From NCBI GenBank assembly GCA_021129875.1, contig JAJOKK010000149.1, positions 1-7,841 of the forward strand: a stretch of DNA of 7,841 nt, written 5' to 3'. Source of the DNA: Candidatus Bipolaricaulota bacterium (GTDB taxonomy: Bacteria > Bipolaricaulota > Bipolaricaulia > UBA7950 > UBA9294). The position numbers and the translations under genes are program-made. Under the pieces are notes generated by a model that ran no database searches, was not told the origin of the DNA, and was given only the letters and a program-made list of their open reading frames with translations. This document shows positions 1-6,015 of the stretch, in pieces (the first letter of the stretch is position 1; each line of letters opens with the position of its first letter).

Positions 1-1
1 T

Positions 2-49
2 ACCGGCGGTAAGGCGCAGGTAATCGACCCCGAAAGTCGGAAAGTGTGA
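2..49 (+). CDS. possible 3' end of an upstream gene (partial)
   Basis: From base 2 an open frame reads TGGKAQVIDPESRKV and then a TGA stop at 47-49. The other two forward frames stop within the first 25 bases. The hydrophilic, lysine- and arginine-containing tail would suit a protein C-terminus, but 15 residues cannot identify a family and the frame could be chance. The rest of the gene, if real, lies outside the window. Confidence 0.25.
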   Translation, partial: TGGKAQVIDPESRKV

Positions 50-108
50 TGAATCCCCCAAAATCAGAAGGTTTTAATGCGCCGATAGAGAGCTTAACCG
101 ATCACGCA

Positions 109-218
109 TGAACGCTTCTGTTGGACCCCGATTTCAAGCATTTTACCGCTCGGGGGGTGTAGTAAGTTCCTCTTCGGATACTACACCCCCCGAGACGGTG
201 AACGCTTTCTGTTGGACC
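109..218 (+). repeat. imperfect direct repeat pair flanking a hairpin
   Basis: TGAACGCTTCTGTTGGACC at 109-127 recurs at 199-218 with one extra T in the CTT run (TGAACGCTTTCTGTTGGACC). The copies are 90 bp apart and bracket the large inverted repeat at 145-199. No open frame lies between them, so this is not an intact insertion sequence. It could be a small non-autonomous element, a repeated structured RNA, or a duplication. Confidence 0.7.
145..199. repeat. long perfect inverted repeat (strong hairpin)
   Basis: The arms 149-164 (CTCGGGGGGTGTAGTA) and 179-194 are perfect reverse complements over 16 bp. Skipping the single base A195, the stem extends by ACCG (145-148) with CGGT (196-199), giving 20 pairs. 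The 14-nt loop can close three more pairs (TCC 168-170 with GGA 176-178). There is no U-run right after the stem, so it is not a standard intrinsic terminator, although a termination or 3'-end-protection role for the upstream gene remains possible. Confidence 0.85.
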
Positions 219-327
219 TCCGGTCTTGCTTCGCAACATACAAGGAGAAGCAGTTTATACAACAGCCTGTGATGTGCACAGAATAGAGCATACCACTCTT
301 CATTCAGTACTTATCACTCCGGCCTCT

Positions 328-404
328 GGACCACGGACTACGGACCATGGACTACGGACCATGGACTACGGACTACGGACCACGGACCATGGACTGCGGA
401 CCGC
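328..404 (+). repeat. heptamer tandem array, 11 units of GGACYRY
   Basis: Eleven contiguous 7-nt units with no indels: GGACCAC, GGACTAC, GGACCAT, GGACTAC, GGACCAT, GGACTAC, GGACTAC, GGACCAC, GGACCAT, GGACTGC, GGACCGC. Every difference between units is a transition at positions 5, 6 or 7. The array stops nine bases before the likely -35 box of ltaE. Heptameric short tandem repeats (STRRs) are known from intergenic regions of filamentous cyanobacteria; this resembles them in format, not in sequence. Confidence 0.9.
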
Positions 405-412
405 TTAACGAT

Positions 413-441
413 TTGTCCAATATAAGGATTGCCGGTATGCT
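413..441 (+). promoter_or_regulatory. candidate sigma70-type promoter for ltaE
   Basis: TTGTCC at 413-418 and TATGCT at 436-441 are separated by exactly 17 bp, each matching 4 of 6 consensus bases. Transcription would begin near 448, giving a leader of about 14 nt that still contains the ribosome binding site GGAGGG at 451-456. The assignment is by pattern only. Confidence 0.4.
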
Positions 442-461
442 CTAATTCAGGGAGGGTGCAG

Positions 462-1532
462 ATGAAGGTTATAGATTTACGCAGCGATACGGTCACCGGT
501 CCGACCAAGGGAATGCGCAGCGCAATGGCGCTCGCTCCTGTGGGGGACGATGTCTATGGCGAGGATCCCACGGTGAACCGCTTGCAAGGGATGATGGCCG
601 AGTTGCTCGGAATGGAGGCGGGTTTGTTCGTGGCCAGCGGCACGATGGCAAATATCGTTGCCGTCCTCACCCATACGGGGCGAGGGGATGAGATGATCCT
701 TGGGGACCGCTCCCATATCTTTCTCTACGAGGGAGGGGCCGCCGCAGGGCTCGCCGGGGTCCATCCCCATCTTCTGAAGAACGAGCCAGACGGGACGATT
801 GCGCTCGCTGCAATCGAGGGGGCGATCCGCGCCGATAATGTCCACTTCCCCAGAAGCCGCCTCCTCTGCCTGGAGAATACGCACAACCGCTGCGGAGGGG
901 AGATCCTCGGATTGGATTACCTGACTGCTGCGTGCGCAATCGCACACCGTCACGGACTGGCGGTCCACCTCGATGGCGCTCGGCTGTTCAATGCCGCTGT
1001 TGCCGCAGGCATAGTCCCGTCGGATCTCACACAGGGCGTCGATTCGGTGATGGTCTGTCTCTCTAAAGGGTTAGGCGCCCCGGTCGGCTCTGTCCTGTGC
1101 GGATCACGCCCGTTCATCGACGAGGCGAGAAGGATGCGCAAGGTCGTCGGCGGAGGGATGCGGCAGGCTGGGATCATCGCCGCCGCCGGCATCTACGCGC
1201 TGGAACAGCATATCGATCGGCTGGCAGAGGACCATGAGAACGCTCGCCGTCTCGCTTCCGGGATCGACACAATCCCCGGCCTCACCTGCTCCCAACCGGA
1301 TGGCCCGGCAACGAACCTTGTCTACTTTTCAGTCGACTGCAGCGCCGCCAATGTTGCTGCAGGCGATCCGCCGGTCGATGCGATCATCCTATCGGAGCGG
1401 TTGCGCGCGCGCAATGTCTTGGCAAGCCCGCTCGGGCCGGATCTGATACGGATGGTCACCCACCTCGATGTTACGCAGGCTGAGATCGATGTGGCGCTCT
1501 TCGCCCTGCGGTCAGCTGTGCACGGGACGTAG
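462..1532 (+). CDS. ltaE: low-specificity L-threonine aldolase (PLP-dependent)
   Basis: This 356-residue protein is a fold-type I PLP enzyme of the threonine aldolase family, which cleaves L-threonine or L-allo-threonine to glycine and acetaldehyde in the cytoplasm. Visible hallmarks are the N-terminal IDLRSDTVT strand, VGDDVYGEDPTVNRL near 27-41, the cofactor-phosphate region SGTMAN at 59-64, H85 at the usual ring-stacking position, HLDGAR at 169-174, and the Schiff-base lysine K202 in CLSKGLGAPVGS. Length is close to the family norm. The ATG at 462 is preferred over a TTG at 429 because GGAGGG sits 5 nt upstream and MKVIDLRSDTV matches the usual family N-terminus. It appears to be a single-gene unit with its own promoter; no partner for glycine metabolism is next to it. 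Stereospecificity cannot be told from sequence. Confidence 0.93.
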   Translation: MKVIDLRSDTVTGPTKGMRSAMALAPVGDDVYGEDPTVNRLQGMMAELLGMEAGLFVASGTMANIVAVLTHTGRGDEMILGDRSHIFLYEGGAAAGLAGVHPHLLKNEPDGTIALAAIEGAIRADNVHFPRSRLLCLENTHNRCGGEILGLDYLTAACAIAHRHGLAVHLDGARLFNAAVAAGIVPSDLTQGVDSVMVCLSKGLGAPVGSVLCGSRPFIDEARRMRKVVGGGMRQAGIIAAAGIYALEQHIDRLAEDHENARRLASGIDTIPGLTCSQPDGPATNLVYFSVDCSAANVAAGDPPVDAIILSERLRARNVLASPLGPDLIRMVTHLDVTQAEIDVALFALRSAVHGT

Positions 1533-1553
1533 CTCCCTTCTCTTACAGATATA

Positions 1554-1573
1554 GATCCGCCCTGTGACGGATC
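1554..1573 (+). terminator. weak hairpin after ltaE, possible terminator
   Basis: GATCCG (1554-1559) and CGGATC (1568-1573) can pair around an 8-nt loop, 21 bases after the ltaE stop codon. No U-tract follows, so evidence for intrinsic termination is poor. Confidence 0.2.
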
Positions 1574-1611
1574 AATGCCCTACATCCTGTGGAATCAAGC
1601 CCTTACTTTAT

Positions 1612-1677
1612 TGGTATACCGGGTGGTGAGGGTGGTCTCTCCGTAAGGAGACGCGCCCTTCCTTGACCTCTATACCA
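1612..1677 (+). promoter_or_regulatory. nested inverted repeats in the leader of the beta-barrel gene
   Basis: TGGTATA (1612-1618) is the reverse complement of TATACCA (1671-1677). Inside it, AGGGTG (1629-1634) pairs with CGCCCT (1654-1659, one G-U), and GTCTCT (1635-1640) pairs with GGAGAC (1647-1652, one G-U), with a single bulged G1653 and a CCGTAA loop. This makes a 12-pair stem within an outer 7-pair stem. TGGTATACC at 1612-1620 also resembles an extended -10 promoter element. The structure could be an ltaE terminator or an mRNA leader; it does not match a riboswitch class I recognise. Confidence 0.45.
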
Positions 1678-1694
1678 TAGAAAAGGGGGATGTA

Positions 1695-2471
1695 ATGAAT
1701 CGGCTAGCGTCTGTGGGAATAATTATAATCTTGCTCCTGTGGGTGACCACAGCGAGTGCAGGTACGCTCGGGTTTCACCTGGGGATCGGGACTTCTGTAG
1801 CCTCCTTCGGCGAGTTGAACGAGAGCATCAAGCCGTTCAATAGGATATTAACTGATCTAAATAATGACCCGTTAATTGACGGCACGGCACCACTGCTGAA
1901 CAACCTTTCGAGCGGATTCGCTTTCCAGGGCGGGCAGCAGTTCTGGTTCAACGATCGGGTCGCCATCGGCGGCAAACTAGAGTTCTTCCGCGCCTCAACC
2001 GCGACCGCAGGGACTTTCACGCTCGATGGGGTGGACTCGGAGATCAATATCGCGCTCGACTGCTTCAGTGTCGGGATTATCCTTGGCGGGCGGTATATGT
2101 TCCTCGACGCCGGGATCCGCCTCTTCGCTGACCTGGGGGTCGGCTACTACTTCTCTGGATTTACACGCGCAATCACCTTCCAGATCCCGGAGGGCCACCT
2201 GCTGGCAGGGGCACCTCCAGCAGAGGGGAAAGGCCGCTATACGGGTTCGGCATTCGGCTTCGAGGGAGGGCTCACCATCTCTTTACCTCTCACCGATTGG
2301 TTTGCGGTGGGTAGTTCGGTCTTCTACCGCTCCCTTACGTTCGATGAGCTGACAAACACGGAAGAGGGCGTGGCCTTGGATCTGGATGGGGATGGTCAAG
2401 ACGAATCGGTCGACCTCAGCGGAATCACCGTCCAGTTCACCTTCACAATAAAGATCGATCTCTCCCTGTGA
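1695..2471 (+). CDS. predicted outer-membrane beta-barrel protein
   Basis: The 258-residue product starts with a Sec signal peptide: MNR, a hydrophobic core at about 5-18, then TTASA with likely cleavage after A22. The mature chain is rich in glycine, aromatic residues and alternating hydrophobic/polar strands, for example FAFQGGQQFWF (75-85), VAIGGKLEFF (89-98), LFADLGVGYYFSGF (143-156) and SAFGFEGGLTISL (185-197). It ends in the amphipathic strand ITVQFTFTIKIDLSL, as in 8- to 10-stranded barrels such as OmpA- or OmpW-like proteins. DLDGDGQDE at 229-237 resembles a calcium-binding loop of EF-hand or dockerin type. The start is supported by AAGGGGGA at 1683-1690. It heads a tight cluster with two PKD lipoproteins, suggesting a shared envelope role. 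I cannot assign a ligand or exact family. Confidence 0.75.
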   Translation: MNRLASVGIIIILLLWVTTASAGTLGFHLGIGTSVASFGELNESIKPFNRILTDLNNDPLIDGTAPLLNNLSSGFAFQGGQQFWFNDRVAIGGKLEFFRASTATAGTFTLDGVDSEINIALDCFSVGIILGGRYMFLDAGIRLFADLGVGYYFSGFTRAITFQIPEGHLLAGAPPAEGKGRYTGSAFGFEGGLTISLPLTDWFAVGSSVFYRSLTFDELTNTEEGVALDLDGDGQDESVDLSGITVQFTFTIKIDLSL

Positions 2472-2491
2472 CGGGAGAAAGGAGTGATGTC

Positions 2492-3169
2492 ATGAGAACC
2501 ACGATGCTTCATCGGCTGAGGGTCTCCCTTGTCTTGGGTCTGCTCGCCTTTGTCGTGCTCGCCCTTACCGGCTGCTTTGGAGGGCGGCCGGGTTCGCCAC
2601 GGGCACTTTTTCGCGCCTCGATGCTAGAAGGGGTGATTCCGTTCACCGTTGGCTTCGATGGAAGCCTGTCGTTTGATCCTGACGGAAAGATTGTCTCCTA
2701 TAACTGGGATTTTGGCGATGACGCCATAGGGAGCGGGGTTATGGTCTCGCATACCTTTGAAGATAACGGTGCCTTCCTCGTACAGCTAACCGTGATCGAC
2801 GAACACGGAAACTCCCATTCAAGTCCGCTCGTTGTTCATGCGCTCAATCCACTTCCGACGGCCGCTTTCTCTCATTCGCGGGAGGATGTGGACTTCGTCA
2901 TAGTGCGCGAGGCGATTACTTTCGATGCTAGCGAATCGACCGACGACGAGCCGATCGAAATCTACACGTGGGATTTCGGCGATGGTAGGACAGCTACCGG
3001 GGATAAGGTCACACACCGTTTCAAAGCGAAGGAGGGAAGGACGCGCCGCATCGTTACTGTGACCCTTACCGTGACAGATAACGACGGAGGGGAAGCAAGC
3101 ACCTACAAAGAGATTGAGGTCGTTGGCGGGCTGCCATGCAACCGGCCTAGTGAAGGAGGTAATTCATGA
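2492..3169 (+). CDS. lipoprotein with two PKD domains
   Basis: This 225-residue protein carries a lipoprotein signal: basic n-region (MLHRLR), a hydrophobic core from about 11, and the lipobox LTGC with acylated C28. Two PKD-type Ig-like domains follow, about 38-118 and 122-211. Each shows the family marks: FDGSLSFDPDGKIVSYNWDFGDD with VSHTF and VQLTVID in the first, and FDASESTDDEPIEIYTWDFGDG with VTHRF and VTLTVTDNDGG in the second. PKD domains are extracellular adhesion or spacer modules; no catalytic domain is attached here. The ATG at 2492 has AAAGGAG 7 nt upstream and places the signal peptide at the terminus; an in-frame GTG at 2468 would overlap the preceding stop and lacks such a site. 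It lies 20 bp after the beta-barrel gene and its stop overlaps the next start (ATGA). Confidence 0.85.
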   Translation: MRTTMLHRLRVSLVLGLLAFVVLALTGCFGGRPGSPRALFRASMLEGVIPFTVGFDGSLSFDPDGKIVSYNWDFGDDAIGSGVMVSHTFEDNGAFLVQLTVIDEHGNSHSSPLVVHALNPLPTAAFSHSREDVDFVIVREAITFDASESTDDEPIEIYTWDFGDGRTATGDKVTHRFKAKEGRTRRIVTVTLTVTDNDGGEASTYKEIEVVGGLPCNRPSEGGNS

Positions 3170-3798
3170 AACGCGTTCTTTGCCTGTTCATTGTTCTGGC
3201 AACGTTCTTCCTCGCCGGCTGCACACAGTTGGTGCCCGGTATGGTGAATCAGCCCCCTGATGCGGTGATCGTCGCTACACCGCAACAAGGTCCGGCGCCG
3301 CTGACGGTCATGTTCAATGCCCGCTCGTCGCACGACGATGGGACGATAGCGGAGCATCACTGGGATTTTGACGACCCACATGATGCCGCTCCGATGAGTG
3401 GCGTAGATGTGACCCATACTTACGCCTACCCCGGCATCTATGTCGTCAGGCTGATCGTTATCGACGACAGAGGGGAGATGAGCACCGAGAGGATAATGAT
3501 CGAGGTGACGAACCCGCCGCCGGTGGCGAGCTTCTCGCTGTCCGACGACAATCCCGTTACTGGGGCTACAGTGACGTTCGATGCTTCCGGCTCGTACGAT
3601 CCGAACGATGAGATCAAAACTTATACCTGGGACTTTGGCGACGGGACGACCGCGACCGGGAGAGAGGTCACCCATTCCTACGATCAGGCTGGGTATTTCG
3701 TCGTCACCCTCACCGTAACCGATTTTCACGGGGCAACGTCCATGTTTAGGGATGATCTGGTTGTAGAAGACGGTAGATGCGGCATCGGCGGCTGTTAA
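3166..3798 (+). CDS. second lipoprotein with two PKD domains
   Basis: The 210-residue product has a short lipoprotein signal (MKRVLCLFIVLATFF) and lipobox LAGC with C19. Domain 1 (about 30-116) has the motif HHWDFDDP, where the usual glycine of WDFGDG is replaced, followed by VTHTYAYPGIYVVRLIVIDDRG. Domain 2 (about 118-201) has the canonical TYTWDFGDGTTATGREVTHSY and VVTLTVTDFHG. The C-terminus is CGIGGC, two cysteines that could form a disulfide or bind something. Start choice is firm: a near-perfect Shine-Dalgarno GAAGGAGGT at 3152-3160 lies 5 nt before ATG, and the start overlaps the preceding stop by 4 bp, implying translational coupling. Architecture and similarity suggest it and its neighbour arose by tandem duplication. 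Function beyond surface attachment is unknown. Confidence 0.85.
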   Translation: MKRVLCLFIVLATFFLAGCTQLVPGMVNQPPDAVIVATPQQGPAPLTVMFNARSSHDDGTIAEHHWDFDDPHDAAPMSGVDVTHTYAYPGIYVVRLIVIDDRGEMSTERIMIEVTNPPPVASFSLSDDNPVTGATVTFDASGSYDPNDEIKTYTWDFGDGTTATGREVTHSYDQAGYFVVTLTVTDFHGATSMFRDDLVVEDGRCGIGGC

Positions 3799-3859
3799 TG
3801 AGTCGGGTTCCGGCAAGCTTTCCTGGGCGCTACGCCTTCTAACCAGGGGAGGGATCGGA

Positions 3860-3865
3860 TATACT
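3860..3865 (+). promoter_or_regulatory. -10 box of the rnpB promoter
   Basis: TATACT at 3860-3865 matches 5 of 6 consensus bases and lies 6-7 bp before the first paired base of P1 of RNase P RNA, so transcription would start essentially at the mature 5' end. The -35 position at 17-bp spacing (TTCTAA, 3837-3842) is a poor match. Confidence 0.5.
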
Positions 3866-3870
3866 GTTGC

Positions 3871-4228
3871 CGGAGAGGGCTGGGGGGCCGCGGGGGATGA
3901 CTGCCGCAAGGGCGACTTTGCGCGATCTCCTCTGAGGAAAGTCCGGACTCCTCAGGGCAGACCACTGGGGAAATCCCAGCGGGGGCGACCTCGGGAAAGT
4001 GCCACAGAGAATAGACCGCCGATGGCCTGCTGCAAGCGGGCACAGGTAAGGGTGAAACGGTGGTGTAAGAGACCACCAGCGGTCCGGGCGACCGGGCCGG
4101 CTCGGTAAACCCTGGTCGGAGCAAGGCCAAGTAGGAAGGCGCTTTAAGGACGGCCCGTCCAAGTCTTCGGGTAGGCCGCATAGTTGAATGACCCTCCTCG
4201 ACAGAATCCGGCTTACAGGCCCTCTCCT
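3871..4228 (+). ncRNA. rnpB: RNase P RNA (catalytic RNA of ribonuclease P)
   Basis: This RNA cleaves the 5' leader from precursor tRNAs, acting with the RnpA protein. The P4 strands are intact: GAGGAAAGTCCGG at 3934-3946 and ACAGAATCCGG at 4201-4211. Other conserved segments are AGTGCCACAGA...AGACCGCC at 3998-4020, GGTGAAACGGTGG at 4051-4063, GGAGCAAGGCC at 4118-4128, and GGGTAGG at 4169-4175, the region that normally contacts the tRNA CCA end. Ends are set by helix P1, where GGAGAGGGC (3872-3880) pairs perfectly with GCCCTCTCC (4219-4227). The total of about 358 nt suits the bacterial type A class. The segment between GGGTAGG and GAATGAC is only about 10 nt, clearly shorter than I recall for E. 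coli, suggesting loss of the P16/P17 arm. No U-tract terminator follows. Confidence 0.96.
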
Positions 4229-4251
4229 TCAGCCGGAAAGGAGATGTTCTG

Positions 4252-4659
4252 TTGCCGATCAGACGGGCGTTGTGGATCATCCTGTTCATCTGCTACGCTG
4301 GGGCGAGCATGTGGCAGGCCCGCCGTCCGATCCCCGCAGGAGAGCCGCTCTTCGAGCTTGCAAACATAGATAAGCTCTTCCACTTCTTAGAGGCTTACTT
4401 ATTCTTCTTCCTCTCCTGGAAGGTGCTAACCGGCCGGCGACGTCTGGTATATGCCTTTCTTCTGGCCGCGCTACTTCCCGGAATCAACGAACTGCAACAG
4501 GTCTTTAGCGCCATACGCACGGCGAGCTTCTTTGATTGGTTGGCCGCCCTCTCCGGCGGGATGGTCGCCGCTTGTTCGATCCTTTTATTGCGCTTTGCCG
4601 CACGCCGTTCCTTGCTCGATTCTCTCCGAAGGCGTATACTTTCCGGACTGCGACGATAG
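4252..4659 (+). CDS. VanZ-like family membrane protein
   Basis: This 135-residue integral membrane protein resembles the VanZ-like family. Hydrophobic segments lie at about 5-20, 44-60, 66-79 and 99-114. Family-type conserved polar residues are in place: NIDKLFHFLEAY (39-49, with K41 and H44), NELQQVF (79-85, with E80), R89 and D95 in FFDW. The original VanZ gives low-level teicoplanin resistance, but most homologues are of unknown function and resistance should not be inferred here. A TTG start at 4252 is chosen because AAAGGAG at 4238-4244 lies 7 nt upstream; an ATG at 4244 is in another frame. Its binding site begins only about 10 nt after rnpB, with no terminator seen, so it may be read through from the rnpB promoter. 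The C-terminal tail is arginine-rich. Confidence 0.8.
   Translation: MPIRRALWIILFICYAGASMWQARRPIPAGEPLFELANIDKLFHFLEAYLFFFLSWKVLTGRRRLVYAFLLAALLPGINELQQVFSAIRTASFFDWLAALSGGMVAACSILLLRFAARRSLLDSLRRRILSGLRR
4612..4640 (+). promoter_or_regulatory. candidate promoter for the metallopeptidase-rpe unit
   Basis: TTGCTC at 4612-4617 and TATACT at 4635-4640 are separated by 17 bp, inside the 3' end of the VanZ-like gene. The -10 is identical to that proposed for rnpB. A start near 4647 would give a leader of about 30 nt before the ATG at 4676. Confidence 0.35.
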
Positions 4660-4675
4660 TGAAGGAGGGATATCG

Positions 4676-5356
4676 ATGTTTATGCCTTTCGTAATGGGGC
4701 CGAGTTTCTTGATCCTTTTGCCGGCGTTGGGCCTTGCCATCTACGCTCAGTACAGAGTTAAATCCACCTACTCCCGCTATTCCCGGGTGAGCATAGCGAG
4801 CAGGACGACCGCCGCGCAGACCGCGAAACAGATCCTGGAACGAGCCGGGATCTACGATGTCACGATTCAGGGGGTCAAACGAGCCCTTGCCGATCACTAC
4901 GACCCGCGCAATAAGGTCCTTCGTCTCTCCGCCCCGGAATCGACCTCGATCGCAGCGGTCGGGGTCGCTGCGCACGAGGCCGGACATGCGATCCAGCACG
5001 CGCGTGGCTATCGACCGCTTGCCTTGCGGACGACGATCGTCCCACTGGCCAATTTCGGCTCCCAACTGGCGTTCCCGCTCCTCTTCGCCGGGATGATCTT
5101 CCGCCATCCAACGTTCATCACTGCCGGAATCTTCGCCTTCTCCCTCGCTGTTCTGTTCACTTTGATCACCCTGCCGGTGGAGTTTGATGCCAGCCGAAAA
5201 GCGGTCGTCACCCTGCGGGAGATGGCCCTGGTGACCGAGGATGAACTCGGCTCGGTGAAAAAGGTCCTGTCCGCGGCCGCGCTGACGTACGTCGCTGCTG
5301 CAGCGATGGCAGCGTTGCAACTCCTGATGATCCTGTCGTTCAGCCGGCGACGATGA
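4676..5356 (+). CDS. YugP-type membrane zinc metallopeptidase
   Basis: The 226-residue protein matches the neutral zinc metallopeptidase family typified by B. subtilis YugP, including its usual length near 225. An N-terminal membrane anchor (about 2-24) is followed by a soluble segment with DHYDPRNKVLRLS (73-85). The catalytic motif is VAAHEAGHAIQHA, with zinc ligands H100 and H104 and general base E101. Hydrophobic segments follow at about 119-141 and 147-168. LPVEFDASRKA (166-176) supplies E169 as the likely third ligand, and a last hydrophobic stretch lies at 199-222. The ATG at 4676 is chosen for GAAGGAGGGA at 4661-4670; an open frame continues upstream but lies inside the VanZ-like gene. 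Its stop overlaps the rpe start (ATGA). Substrates of the family are poorly known. Confidence 0.9.
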   Translation: MFMPFVMGPSFLILLPALGLAIYAQYRVKSTYSRYSRVSIASRTTAAQTAKQILERAGIYDVTIQGVKRALADHYDPRNKVLRLSAPESTSIAAVGVAAHEAGHAIQHARGYRPLALRTTIVPLANFGSQLAFPLLFAGMIFRHPTFITAGIFAFSLAVLFTLITLPVEFDASRKAVVTLREMALVTEDELGSVKKVLSAAALTYVAAAAMAALQLLMILSFSRRR

Positions 5357-6015
5357 ACCTCGCTCCATCACTCCTGTCCGCTGATTTCGGCGATTTACGC
5401 GCCGAGGCAAGGGAGGTCGAGCCGCTCGCCGCGTACTTCCATATCGATGTGATGGACGGCCATTTTGTCGACAACCTAACGATCGGCCCCCCGGTGGTGA
5501 ACTCCTTGCGGAAAGGGCTGTCGCGACCGTTCGATATTCACCTGATGATCGACCACCCGCTTGCCTACGCCTCCCGATTCGAGATCCACCCCGGGGATAT
5601 CATCACCTTCCACATCGAATCGGCCGATGACCTCGACCATACGATCGAGGCAATCCATCGGACCGGCGCAGAGGTCGGGATATCCCTCCGTCCAAAGACC
5701 CCAATCGAGACGGTCCTCCCCTATCTCGATCGGGTCGATCTCATCCTCGTAATGAGTGTGGAACCAGGGTTCGGCGGACAAGCGTTCATGCCGGAGGCGC
5801 TCGAACGGATCCGCTTTCTGCGCCGGGAGATCGGCGAGCGAGTGATTACGATTGAGGTCGATGGAGGGATCGGTGTGAAGAACATCCGCGACGTAGTCGA
5901 TGCCGGAGCAGACCTCATCGTCGCCGGCTCGGCAATCTTTAACCACCACGATCGTGCCGCAGCGATGAGCGACTTACTCGCAGCAGCAGGGCAGTCGGTG
6001 AGGTTGAGAAGTTGA
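5353..6015 (+). CDS. rpe: ribulose-phosphate 3-epimerase
   Basis: Rpe interconverts D-ribulose 5-phosphate and D-xylulose 5-phosphate in the pentose phosphate pathway. The 220-residue product has the full TIM-barrel signature set: LAPSLLSADF (3-12), HIDVMDGHFV (30-39), DIHLMI (61-66), LRPKTP (112-117), VMSVEPGFGGQ (133-143), VDGGIG (169-174) and VAGSAIF (190-196). Metal ligands H30, D32, H63 and D170 are all present, with D32 and D170 as the acid/base pair. Start ATG overlaps the metallopeptidase stop by 4 bp, so the two are probably translationally coupled; no separate ribosome binding site stands out. At the other end, the last residues VRLRS and the TGA stop lie at the edge of an octamer repeat array: the stop is inside the second repeat unit. 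The conserved fold ends before this tail. Confidence 0.96.
   Translation: MNLAPSLLSADFGDLRAEAREVEPLAAYFHIDVMDGHFVDNLTIGPPVVNSLRKGLSRPFDIHLMIDHPLAYASRFEIHPGDIITFHIESADDLDHTIEAIHRTGAEVGISLRPKTPIETVLPYLDRVDLILVMSVEPGFGGQAFMPEALERIRFLRREIGERVITIEVDGGIGVKNIRDVVDAGADLIVAGSAIFNHHDRAAAMSDLLAAAGQSVRLRS

Larger units (their letters stand above)
50..461. other. non-coding stretch with hairpin, direct repeat and heptamer array
   Basis: No credible gene lies in these roughly 410 bases. It holds a 19/20-bp direct repeat flanking a very stable inverted repeat, a small TTGC-gaa-GCAA type hairpin at 226-236, an 11-unit heptamer array at 328-404 and the likely ltaE promoter. A frame from a TTG at 226 to 408 is open only because the heptamer array lacks stops in that frame; its product would be a repetitive GLRTTDHGLRTMDY-like string and is not believable as a protein. 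Confidence 0.6.

Noticed and set aside
109..218. CRISPR array
   Set aside because: Only two repeat copies, 90 bp apart, with a large palindrome between them and no cas genes.
226..408. Open frame from a TTG giving a GLRTTDHGL-type repetitive peptide
   Set aside because: It exists because the heptamer array has no stop in this frame; no ribosome binding site at a sensible distance and no protein-like composition.
3103..3909. Minus-strand 268-codon open frame opposite the second PKD lipoprotein
   Set aside because: It mirrors a well-supported + strand gene with lipobox and PKD motifs; the product has no recognisable features.
3795..4289. Long minus-strand open frames across 3795-4289
   Set aside because: They are antisense to RNase P RNA, whose conserved core and P1 pairing are clear on the + strand.
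4252..4659. Glycopeptide resistance determinant (VanZ)
   Set aside because: Only family-level similarity; no other van genes, and most VanZ-like proteins are unrelated to resistance.
4451..4675. N-terminal extension of the metallopeptidase to an ATG at 4451
   Set aside because: The extension lies inside the VanZ-like gene in another frame, and ATG 4676 has an excellent ribosome binding site and matches the family length.
4505..5410. Minus-strand 301-codon open frame opposite the metallopeptidase
   Set aside because: High-GC shadow frame with arginine-rich, low-complexity product; the + strand gene has HEAGH and good start signals.
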